64,000 nucleotides of DNA from assembly GCA_002104905.1 (NCBI GenBank), contig MCFE01000340.1, positions 27,854-91,853 of the forward strand, given 5' to 3'. The position numbers and the translations under genes are program-made. Under the pieces are notes generated by a model that had not been told where the DNA came from, ran no database searches, and was given only the letters and a program-made list of their open reading frames with translations. This DNA comes from Basidiobolus meristosporus CBS 931.73. Taxonomy: Eukaryota; Basidiobolomycota; Basidiobolomycetes; Basidiobolales; Basidiobolaceae. Positions 56,761-64,000 of the stretch are shown piece by piece; position 1 is the first letter of the stretch, and each line of letters opens with the position of its first letter.

Positions 56761-59610
56761 CTAGAACCTCTCTAATAAGTAATCTAATTTATGTTTTGTT
56801 TCATCTCTAATGTTTGTTTCAATAAAGTAAAGCTCATCAGGGGTAAATATAAAATTCAGGGGTTTTGGGGGAAGTACAAATTGTAGATGTTTCTGATCAA
56901 TATAATCCAAGACTGGAACCCAGCCTGGGATTAGGTGTAGTAGGAAAGGTGTGTGGACTTGTAAGTAGCTCTGCCACATAGATCTTAGATGGTCCTGAGC
57001 CAGTAGTCTTGGTTTCTCAGCTTTTTGAAGTTTTGAAGCAAGCTCTGTTACTACAGCAGAGCCAACCAGGGTGTGCCAGCAAGAAGATTTCAGGGAGGAG
57101 TTAGATTGAAGCCATTGTTTGATGGAGGGGTTATGTGATTTCTGAAGTTTGACTAGGAAGGAAGCCCGGAGATAGATCATTCGGATTTGGTATGGGTAGA
57201 ACCCAAAGGCTCCATTAGTTGCATGGATATAGGGAGATACTGGAAGATAAGGTACCAAGGATCTGATACACTGATGGAGAAATTTATCCAGGCGGTGAAG
57301 TTCTCTGGAGGTTAGGGGTATAATGTGGAGACCAAATTCAAGTACTGGCAGCACATACTGCTTCAGAAGTATAGGGATCTTTTGAATTGGAGTGTCTGGA
57401 GTGACTACTACCAGAAGCTTTTTGAGAGCCTGTTGGGCAAGACGGATCCTATTATTCAGGTGGAGCTTTGAGTCAATCCCATGTTGACAAAACGGCAGAC
57501 CTAGATATATTGCAGTTTGTTGTGGCAGAATGCTAGTGTTCTGTATAGTTGTAGTGCATCCAATTGGGACTGTCTTGGAAATTGAGAGTGAGAGGTTGTT
57601 GGCAGCCAAGTACTTCTCAATGATGGCAGTGTCTGCTATGGGATTAGGAGTAGCAATCTTGATATCATCCGCATAGAGAGTTAGTAGTGGATAGGGAGAG
57701 TCTGGTGAGGGGCCTTTTGGAAATAAAGGAAAGTCATGTAGGAATATCACAAATAGTAAGGGACCTAGTACAGATCCTTGGACTACTCCATTTGGAACCT
57801 CATAAGTCTCTGATGTACAACTTGGATGCAAAATTTTGGCTGAGTTCTCACAAAATAGAGAACGTACAAGAAGGGTCATTGGTAGTGTGGTAACTGCTAA
57901 TAGCTTTCTCCAAAGCAGAGCTCTGTCCACAGAGTCAAAGGCTTTAGTAATGTCAAACAGAATGGTTGGCAATGAGAATTGAAGTGAATGATCATGGCTT
58001 AGCACTACAGCCATATCCAAGGAGAGTTTGGGCAAGAAGCCAAACTGAGAAGGATGGAATGGATATAGTTGAGATTGCAAGGATCTTGCTATCATAAGCT
58101 CAAAGATTTTCCGGCAGGTTGGTAGGAGTGAAACTGGCCGGTAAGAACCTGGGAGTGAGTGTTTCCCCTTCCCTTTGTATAAGGGTATTACATTTGCCTG
58201 TGACCAGGCCTTTGGGGTAGTCAATTGTTGGGCACAGATAGAGTAGAATGGGAGAAGTAAGTGACTCATTTTGGAGTAGCACACCCGGAGTAGATCGTAG
58301 GTAATCAAGTCATGTCCAGGTGCAGTATTTGCAGGAAGCTTCTTTAAAATTTTCTCCAGAAGCTTTGCTGAAACCAAAATTGGAGATGTTGGACTGCTAG
58401 ATATGTTACCAGTATGGTAGAAAGGAGGAGTGGGATGCACGGTTGAATCAAAGAATATAGGGGCCAGTTTGTCTGGTGATGGTATACTCCTTGCTTGGGG
58501 TCTCATGGCTTTGTATACTCTTGATATGGACCTTGTGGTGGCATTCATATTTACTAAGGGCAAGGTATCCATGATATGAGCCCATAATCTAGTATGCTCA
58601 GTGATCTGTAGTGACTTGGAGTAGGAGATTGCGCTTTCCAGGAGGTTCTGTGTTTTTGGGTTAGGGAAACATAGGTAGCTGGAATTTAAGGCAGAAATGA
58701 TGGATTTCCATTTAAGTTGGTTTGCAGATGGCTTTTGGTAGGACTTGGTGGGCAGGGCCAGACAGCCAGTGATTATGATGAAATGCTGGTAAAATAGCCA
58801 TAATGCATTTATATCATCACAAATCCATGCAGGTAAGCTGGGAAATGCATATTCTGTAAGCAAGGATAGGTAGTTGGCAAAGTCCTGTGTCTGTGATACT
58901 GAAGCTTTGGCTGGCAGGATTGTAAATGGCTGAAGAAGGGTGCCAATTGGTAGGGTTTTTCTGGCAGAAATGATAATATGTATTGGCTTGTGATCAGATT
59001 TCTCTAGTGAACCACAGCTGATATCCTCTGGAATGCTTGTAACCTGGTGGATGTACTGTAAGGCAGCTGGAGTAGCTGTTACCCAGTCAACACAACGTTG
59101 AGCTTGCTGAGTGTTTACAGTGACCAGATGGTTTTGTCGGAGGAACTTTGTAAAGTGCTCCTCTCTGGTTCTAAGTCTGGATGAAATAGTGGTGATATTT
59201 TCAGGGTGGGGAATATTTATATCTCCCACTACCATACAAGGGATTGATGAGCTGTTAATGAATTCTGATGTGGCCAAGAAAATTGCCAGTGTTATGGAGT
59301 TAGACAGAGATGGAGGGAGATAGATAATAATGGCTACTATAGTTGGAAGTGTTAGAGCATAGCAGTAATACTCATAGATGATGGATACATTTGCTGAGGG
59401 TGCAAGCTTAGAAGATGAAAGAGCAACAAGTGCCATTGAGTGAGCTGGAAATCTTGGGTGAGCAGATGAATATGCATTCAGTCTAGAGGGAAGTTTTGGC
59501 AACTTAACATCAATTAGTAGGAGCAAGGAATATTCCTTTTTCAGTAAGTTTTCTAATTCAGCTACAGTTGGAGTGATGGAGTTGCAATTGAGTAAGAGTA
59601 TGTTTTGTAG
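56761..59610 (-). CDS. Family A ORF2: APE-type endonuclease and reverse transcriptase
   Basis: The frame continues without interruption from the ORF1 stop codon (949 codons and a stop). Its first residues already belong to the endonuclease (NILLLNCNSITPTVAELENL), so no ATG precedes the domain. Endonuclease signs: the N of LNCNS; YLPPS; VVGDINIPH; SDHKPIHI. The usual glutamate after the second strand appears as D (LLLIDVKLP). The reverse transcriptase has PGHDLITYDLL, SYRPVSLLPTCRKIFELM, FDITKAFDSVDR, NGVVQGSVLGP and catalytic YADDIKI near residue 610. No RNase H is visible. The product should nick target DNA and prime cDNA synthesis there. Apart from the stop before it, this ORF2 is open throughout. 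Confidence 0.88.
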   Translation of the reverse strand, partial: LQNILLLNCNSITPTVAELENLLKKEYSLLLLIDVKLPKLPSRLNAYSSAHPRFPAHSMALVALSSSKLAPSANVSIIYEYYCYALTLPTIVAIIIYLPPSLSNSITLAIFLATSEFINSSSIPCMVVGDINIPHPENITTISSRLRTREEHFTKFLRQNHLVTVNTQQAQRCVDWVTATPAALQYIHQVTSIPEDISCGSLEKSDHKPIHIIISARKTLPIGTLLQPFTILPAKASVSQTQDFANYLSLLTEYAFPSLPAWICDDINALWLFYQHFIIITGCLALPTKSYQKPSANQLKWKSIISALNSSYLCFPNPKTQNLLESAISYSKSLQITEHTRLWAHIMDTLPLVNMNATTRSISRVYKAMRPQARSIPSPDKLAPIFFDSTVHPTPPFYHTGNISSSPTSPILVSAKLLEKILKKLPANTAPGHDLITYDLLRVCYSKMSHLLLPFYSICAQQLTTPKAWSQANVIPLYKGKGKHSLPGSYRPVSLLPTCRKIFELMIARSLQSQLYPFHPSQFGFLPKLSLDMAVVLSHDHSLQFSLPTILFDITKAFDSVDRALLWRKLLAVTTLPMTLLVRSLFCENSAKILHPSCTSETYEVPNGVVQGSVLGPLLFVIFLHDFPLFPKGPSPDSPYPLLTLYADDIKIATPNPIADTAIIEKYLAANNLSLSISKTVPIGCTTTIQNTSILPQQTAIYLGLPFCQHGIDSKLHLNNRIRLAQQALKKLLVVVTPDTPIQKIPILLKQYVLPVLEFGLHIIPLTSRELHRLDKFLHQCIRSLVPYLPVSPYIHATNGAFGFYPYQIRMIYLRASFLVKLQKSHNPSIKQWLQSNSSLKSSCWHTLVGSAVVTELASKLQKAEKPRLLAQDHLRSMWQSYLQVHTPFLLHLIPGWVPVLDYIDQKHLQFVLPPKPLNFIFTPDELYFIETNIRDETKHKLDYLLERF

Positions 59611-60731
59611 TCAGGCAGACTCTGAGGTTGCCTGTTCCTGCTGAAACTCTTGCACTGCCCTTTGTAAATTTCCAGAATTATTCCACAACTCTTCAAATGG
59701 AGCTTGTGTAATGTCTTTCAGGATTCTAATTGCTTCCTCTTTCAAGAAGTAGGCCACATCATAGGTTGGAGCCTGTTTCTTAATGGCAGCAAAGAAAGCC
59801 ATAATTGCCATGTGAGCTGGGGCTTGTTGAATATTCCTGGCTCAGTGTCCATTGACTCTGGTGGAATGATTGTGAATTTGGTAGACACCCAGTTTAGATT
59901 TTTTGCCAGATACTTAGTCAATGCAGTGGAGAAGTTTCTGTCCACAATCATTTCTAGGATCTTTCCTCTTCTCCAAGCTAGGTTAACAATTTTTGAAGTG
60001 TCAATATTTAGAGAGCGGAATGTATGTCTGATGTTTGATATAGTAGTCCATGGAACATTGGCAAAGTATAGCAAGGACCAATTCTGGAGCTGAGGTAAGT
60101 TTGCTGGAGGCTTATAGGTAGACTTCCTGGCAGGTTGTGTGGTAGGCTTTAGTGTTTCCAAGGTAGCAAGTTGTGGTTGAGACTTTTTGGAATTACGTAT
60201 GACTTTGGAAAGAATTCTGCCAGCAACTGTGTCAGGAATGTTAGTACTCATTGATGGTGCAGGGCCTGGCTCCTGGTACTGCTTTTGTAGAATACTTGAG
60301 TATGTCTCTTTTTGTTTTCCTTTATCCAATGTGCTATGCCTTGGAATGGGATTTTGGGGAATAGAGACTTCAGGTATCAACTCTGGGGTCTGGTGATTGT
60401 CCAACATTGTTGCTTGAGCTTCCAGCTTTTCCTCTAAGATTTGAACTCTCTGCTTAAGCTCATCATTTGACGCTATAAGTGTTGCATTGTTTGGAGCCAG
60501 GTCAGGTGTTGAGTTATGAAGGCAGGTTGAGCAGCGTTCTAACTCCTTTGTTTGGTCATCCAACTTTTCTTCTAAGGTTTGAACCCTCAATTTGAGTGAA
60601 CCATTTGAGGTTAGAAGCTCCAAGTTATCAGCCTGCAACTTCTTTAGATCCCTAAATATCTCAAATATCTGTGCCTGCAAGTCTTTAGCAGTGATATTTC
60701 TGATAAGTACTATTTCCTCTAGGGGTTCTTC
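59611..60731 (-). pseudogene. Family A ORF1, coiled-coil RNA-binding type, one frameshift
   Basis: The open frame from the 5' end to 59742 encodes two coiled-coil blocks (LQADNLELLTSNGSLKLRVQ, then NDELKQRVQILEEKLEAQ), a basic linker, and the YFANVPWTTIS...SKIVNLAWRR...LEMIVD domain shared with the ORF1-only derivative. A one-base shift near 59825 moves the true C-terminus (MAIMAFFAAIKKQAPTYDVA to the end, SESA) into the frame that stops at TGA 59613-59611. With the shift corrected, ORF1 is about 380 residues. ORF1 proteins form ribonucleoprotein particles with element RNA; that is family knowledge, not shown here. Confidence 0.78.
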
Positions 60732-60743
60732 TTAGGGTTAGGG

Positions 60744-62403
60744 GGGGGAGACAGTCACCAACAGGTGAAATATTTATTTCAGTTGAAACAAAGAAGTCAG
60801 CGCTACTGTTGTAGCTTTGATACAAGAGTGTGTAGCTGAGGGGAATTTGTAGGTAAGTTAATAAGAAGTGATGATAGTTCTTCAGTGCTCAAGACACTGT
60901 TCAGTGGGAAGGGGGGTAGCAAGAGAGGTAAGAATGACTTGTGAACAACATTAATGAGGGGAATGTGATAAGGATTGATATTCATCATAAAGGGAGTGTG
61001 CTGCTGCAGATATTGCTGCCAAAGGTCTGTCAAGTACTTCAGGTAGGCCAGCTTGGGTTTTTCTGACTGCAGAATAAATTCAGCAAACTTCTTGACTTCA
61101 GGATCTCCAAGTATAGTTCTCCAGCAGGAGCCAGGTGTTGTGTGGTGTGTTCTCTTCCAGGCCTTAATCAGTGGGTTGTTGCAGTTGTGAAGTCTGAGGT
61201 ATAATCTGGTTCTAAGGTAGAGAAGTCTGATCTTAGAGGGCATAAACCCAAAAGCACCAAGAATAGCATGTCTGTAGGGGCATTCAGGCAAATGAGGCAC
61301 CAAGGAGGTAATGCACCATACTGCAAACTTGTCAAGCTTAGTGCAGTCTCTAGAAGTAAGAGAGAGAAGTAGTAAGCCAAATTCCAGGACAGGGAAGACA
61401 AACTGCTTGAGTATAAGAAGGCAGCTGGGAGCTGAAGCTGTAGGAGGAGTAACAGCCAGTAGCTTGTGGAGTGCCTGTCTTGCCAGGATAATTCTCTTCT
61501 TCAGGTGTGCTCCAGAGTCTAGTCCAGTAGGAAGGAAAGGAAAGCCAAGATATGTAGCGGAAACCTGAGCAGGTAGAGTGGAGTTCTCCAAGTTGATGGG
61601 AGAGCCCAAAGGTACTGTCTTTGCAATGGAAAGCTGGAGATTATTCTTCTGCAGATACTGGTGGATGGTCTGGGAGTCTTGTTGCACATTGGAGGAGGAT
61701 ATTCTGATGTCATCAGCAAAGAGAGTAACCAGGCAGTCAGCTGAGAGTCTTGGGGAATCATTCAGGAAGATGGCAAACAGTATAGGACCAAGCACAGAGC
61801 CTTGAACCACTCCATTAGGAACTGAGAACACAGCTGATTGCTCACTTGGGTGCAGAATTCTTGCTTGTGGATCCAGAAACAAAGACCTGACAAGGAGGGT
61901 GAGAGAGGTACTGGAGAGGCATTGCAACTTGGACCAAAGCAGATTTCTGTCAACTGAATCAAAGGCCTTAGTAATATCAAACAGAACAGAGGGATACTTG
62001 CACTGGAGAGAGTGATCTTGGCTAAGTATGACTGCATATTCCAAGGAGAGGCCAGGAACAAAGCCAAACTGTGCAGGATGAAACTTGAGGGAGTCAGAGT
62101 AGAGCTCCTGAGCAAGCAGAAGCTCAAACACCTTTCTGCAGGTGGGCAGCAGAGATATTGGCCTGTAGGAGCTAGGATCCAGGTGCTTTCCTTTACCCTT
62201 GTACAGTGGCAGAACATTTGCAAAGGACCATTCCTCAGGAGTAGAAAGCTGGGCTGAGCATTGCTGAAACAGTGGAAGCAGAAGTGCAGACATGGCCTTG
62301 GTACTAGTCTTCAGAAGCTCATAAGAGATTGTGTCCACACCTGGAGCAGTAGAGTTGGGAAGCCTCTTGAGCACATTATGGATTCTCCTTTGATCAAGTG
62401 CAC
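60744..62403 (-). mobile_element. LINE family B, 5'-truncated copy 2
   Basis: It is almost identical to 54549-56190 but truncated at TGCACTTGATCAAAGG, directly followed on the plus strand by TTAGGGTTAGGGG. The 3' tail (GGGGAGACAGTCACCAACAG on the plus strand) is preserved. Confidence 0.88.
60803..62374 (-). CDS. Family B reverse transcriptase, C-terminal 523 residues
   Basis: A single open frame covers the reverse transcriptase fingers/palm (APGVDTISYELL; YRPISLLPTCRKVFELLLA), motif A (FDITKAFDSVDRNLLW), motif B (NGVVQGSVLGPILFA), catalytic FADDIRIS near residue 220, thumb, and a C-terminal helical region (YLRTRLYLRLHNCNNPLIKA) also seen in family A. The endonuclease and ORF1 are lost by 5' truncation. 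The frame remains intact, so the insertion is recent; whether it is expressed is unknown. Confidence 0.88.
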   Translation of the reverse strand: MLKRLPNSTAPGVDTISYELLKTSTKAMSALLLPLFQQCSAQLSTPEEWSFANVLPLYKGKGKHLDPSSYRPISLLPTCRKVFELLLAQELYSDSLKFHPAQFGFVPGLSLEYAVILSQDHSLQCKYPSVLFDITKAFDSVDRNLLWSKLQCLSSTSLTLLVRSLFLDPQARILHPSEQSAVFSVPNGVVQGSVLGPILFAIFLNDSPRLSADCLVTLFADDIRISSSNVQQDSQTIHQYLQKNNLQLSIAKTVPLGSPINLENSTLPAQVSATYLGFPFLPTGLDSGAHLKKRIILARQALHKLLAVTPPTASAPSCLLILKQFVFPVLEFGLLLLSLTSRDCTKLDKFAVWCITSLVPHLPECPYRHAILGAFGFMPSKIRLLYLRTRLYLRLHNCNNPLIKAWKRTHHTTPGSCWRTILGDPEVKKFAEFILQSEKPKLAYLKYLTDLWQQYLQQHTPFMMNINPYHIPLINVVHKSFLPLLLPPFPLNSVLSTEELSSLLINLPTNSPQLHTLVSKLQQ

Positions 62404-62416
62404 TTAGGGTTAGGGG
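62404..62416 (+). repeat. Interstitial telomeric repeat
   Basis: TTAGGGTTAGGGG separates the truncated 5' end of the family B copy from the 3' end of the terminal family C copy. Confidence 0.9.
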
Positions 62417-63764
62417 TCTAAATTCTTTTATTGAATCTGATCAAGTATCGTAATACTATTTCAACTTGATTCAAGTTGAAAAGTGCATATTGTATAAAAA
62501 AGATATATCCATAGTAATGTGAAGGTAAAATACTGCTCAAGCTGAGTTGAGTTTTGGAAAGAAATTTGTCAACAAATCAGGCTAGAAAATGAAGTAAAGC
62601 TGGGAGTTATTTGAAAGCAAAGCACTAAGGGAAAGTGTAGAGCTATACTACCACTTCCTGAAAGGCAGGGATCTCACAGGAAGGCAGAAGCTCAGGTCTA
62701 ATTGCAGATATGATGGCAGAAAGTCTCTGGATGAGCTCCCTTTGTTTGTGAAATTGGAACAAAGATTGGGTATCTTTGAACCCAAAGCAGCTCTCTTCAT
62801 GAGAGAAGTAAAAATACCTGCTACAGTAGGGGCACCTGGAACCCAAGCAAAGTGTGTTCATCCTCCACCTTATGGCCTGGAAGGCAAAGAAGGAACTCCT
62901 GATGTAAAGGGATATGTCTGCTCCACTATGGGAATGTCTACTCTCATGAGAAATAAGTCCAACTCTGTCTTTTGAGCTAGTAACTATGGAGATATTCTCC
63001 AGCTTCCTTTTATGCATTGCTACAGAGAGAGGAATAAGCTCTCTAGGTGGCTTGGCACTGTTGGAGGCCAGATAATCTCTATAACCATCAGGAAAGTGTA
63101 TCTTCTTTCTCACCAATGACTTTGGGGTGGCTTGGACTAAGTTGTTAGTAATCTTATTGACTAAGATCTTCAAAGGATTATTGGGTGATGCTTTTGCATA
63201 GTGCTGCCCAAATCTGATACCTAAAGTCTCAAATCTGATTGGCACAGCCTCAATACCAGTCAGACTATGTATAAGCCTCTGATATTGCCTAGAATGGTAG
63301 TCAGAAGCATTGACTACCCAGCCAATAGCTTCTTGCTGCAGAGCTTGTAGCTTGGTAATGAGGTCAGGATCAGCAGCCAAACACATCATAGGAGCAGCAT
63401 ACTCCCAAGATGACCTCACAAAGGCCTTGAATAGCTGTAGCCTAATCAGAGGATGCCATCTGGCCCCTTTGAGCTGTAGGAATCTCAAAGTGGCAGAAGC
63501 CCTTTGAATACACTTTTCAGTGTAAGCTGCCCAAGAAATACCACTTTGACAAGTTGGGAGTCCAAGGTAGCTGTAAGAGGAAGGTTGAGGCAGAAGGGAG
63601 TTATTGAAGGAAATATTCCACTCTGGTGTGGGACCAATGTATGCTGATTTAGCAGTGTTTACCTCCATACCATTGGCAGTACACCATTGGCTGACTTTAC
63701 TCAGCAAACAATTAGCTTCTGAGAGACTCCTAGGCAGCAATTGGATGTCATCAGCAAACAACAG
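62417..63764 (-). mobile_element. LINE family C, 5'-truncated, terminal copy
   Basis: It is the outermost element; its truncated 5' end (CTGTTGTTTGCTGATGACAT on the minus strand) meets the telomere proper. Its 3' end (TTTAGACCCCTAACCC on the minus strand) lacks the CACC/GGTG hairpin tail of families A and B, so it is a distinct family. Confidence 0.85.
62643..63761 (-). CDS. Family C reverse transcriptase remnant with zinc knuckle
   Basis: 372 residues, open from the truncation point. It begins inside the catalytic motif (FADDIQLLP) and continues through the thumb (SYSYLGLPTCQSGISW; LQLFKAFVRSSWEYAAPM). A C-terminal zinc-knuckle-like motif is at about 307-327, spaced C-X4-C-X2-C-X7-H-X3-C (CPYCSRYFYFSHEESC). 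Everything 5' of the active site is missing, so it cannot act as a polymerase. The sequence differs clearly from families A and B; the long C-terminal domain with a CCHC-type motif fits other LINE clades. Confidence 0.85.
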   Translation of the reverse strand: MFADDIQLLPRSLSEANCLLSKVSQWCTANGMEVNTAKSAYIGPTPEWNISFNNSLLPQPSSYSYLGLPTCQSGISWAAYTEKCIQRASATLRFLQLKGARWHPLIRLQLFKAFVRSSWEYAAPMMCLAADPDLITKLQALQQEAIGWVVNASDYHSRQYQRLIHSLTGIEAVPIRFETLGIRFGQHYAKASPNNPLKILVNKITNNLVQATPKSLVRKKIHFPDGYRDYLASNSAKPPRELIPLSVAMHKRKLENISIVTSSKDRVGLISHESRHSHSGADISLYIRSSFFAFQAIRWRMNTLCLGSRCPYCSRYFYFSHEESCFGFKDTQSLFQFHKQRELIQRLSAIISAIRPELLPSCEIPAFQEVVV

Positions 63765-64000
63765 TTAGGGTTAGGGTTAGGGTTAGGGTTAGGGTTAGGG
63801 TTAGGGTTAGGGTTAGGGTTAGGGTTAGGGTTAGGGGTTAGGGTTAGGGTTAGGGTTAGGGTTAGGGTTAGGGTTAGGGTTAGGGTTAGGGTTAGGGTTA
63901 GGGTTAGGGTTAGGGTTAGGGTTAGGGTTAGGGTTAGGGTTAGGGTTAGGGTTAGGGTTAGGGTTAGGGTTAGGGTTAGGGTTAGGGTTAGGGTTAGGGT
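63765..64000 (+). repeat. Telomere, (TTAGGG)n
   Basis: About 39 units of the G-rich strand run 5' to 3' to the window edge, marking this as the right end of a chromosome. One unit is TTAGGGG (near 63832). Its true length is not visible. Confidence 0.98.

Larger units (their letters stand above)
56680..60731 (-). mobile_element. LINE family A, nearly complete copy
   Basis: About 4.05 kb between telomeric units (56673-56679 and 60732-60748). Order on the minus strand: ORF1, a TGA-CTA junction, ORF2 with endonuclease and reverse transcriptase, and the common 3' tail. The ORF1 frame is open to the very 5' end with no ATG, so a little of the 5' end is probably missing. Confidence 0.9.

Noticed and set aside
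52608-63764. Identity with MoTeR elements
   Set aside because: The family A endonuclease has APE-type motifs upstream of the reverse transcriptase (GDIN, SDH), not a restriction-like endonuclease, so only the telomere niche is similar.
63765-64000. Regular repeats considered as a CRISPR-like or satellite array
   Set aside because: Pure TTAGGG units at a chromosome end are a telomere; there are no spacers.

Overview
The window is the end of a fungal chromosome. It reads from a gene-bearing left part into a right-hand telomere of TTAGGG repeats (63765-64000, cut by the window edge). The fungal assignment rests on a Zn(II)2Cys6/Fungal_trans regulator, a Cds1-type FHA kinase, introns of about 53-111 nt (often with a TACTAA-like branch site) and Ty3, copia and non-LTR elements. 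A gene with two N-terminal calponin-homology domains, a very long coiled-coil/spectrin-like rod and a C-terminal GAS2 domain (spectraplakin architecture) hints at an early-diverging fungus rather than Dikarya; this is an inference, and I do not recognise the species.

Layout: 1.1-15.2 kb holds three genes: a large kinase-like protein with a bromodomain-like region (+), the spectraplakin-like gene (-), and a PUS7/TruD pseudouridine synthase (+) divergent from it. 15.4-32.8 kb is a transposon island: a decayed chromovirus (-) with a nested insertion, a young but broken Ty3/gypsy element with identical-length LTRs and an extra ORF after pol (+), copia relics, and at least three copies of a repeat (here R1) carrying a decayed ORF I cannot name. 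32.8-45.4 kb is gene-poor, holding one Zn2Cys6 regulator (-). 45.5-50 kb holds a Cds1/CHK2-like checkpoint kinase (+) and a Ulp2-like SUMO protease (-), convergent. 50-52.6 kb has copia relics.

From 52.6 kb to the telomere there is an unbroken array of non-LTR retrotransposon copies, all on the minus strand (3' end toward the centromere). They are separated only by one or two TTAGGG units, and most are cut at their 5' end. At least three LINE families, one ORF1-only derivative and a short non-coding (SINE-like) family are present. Most share one 3' tail: a GGCTTCTTT motif, an AAATAAAGATTTCACC block, a CACC/GGTG hairpin and a C-rich end running into CCCTAA. The one nearly complete LINE has ORF1 and ORF2 in the same frame, separated by a single TGA followed by CTA, a known readthrough context. 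I consider this telomere-directed LINE/SINE system the most interesting content of the window.

Exon coordinates come from reading splice signals, frame and family conservation by eye; no alignment or expression data were available.
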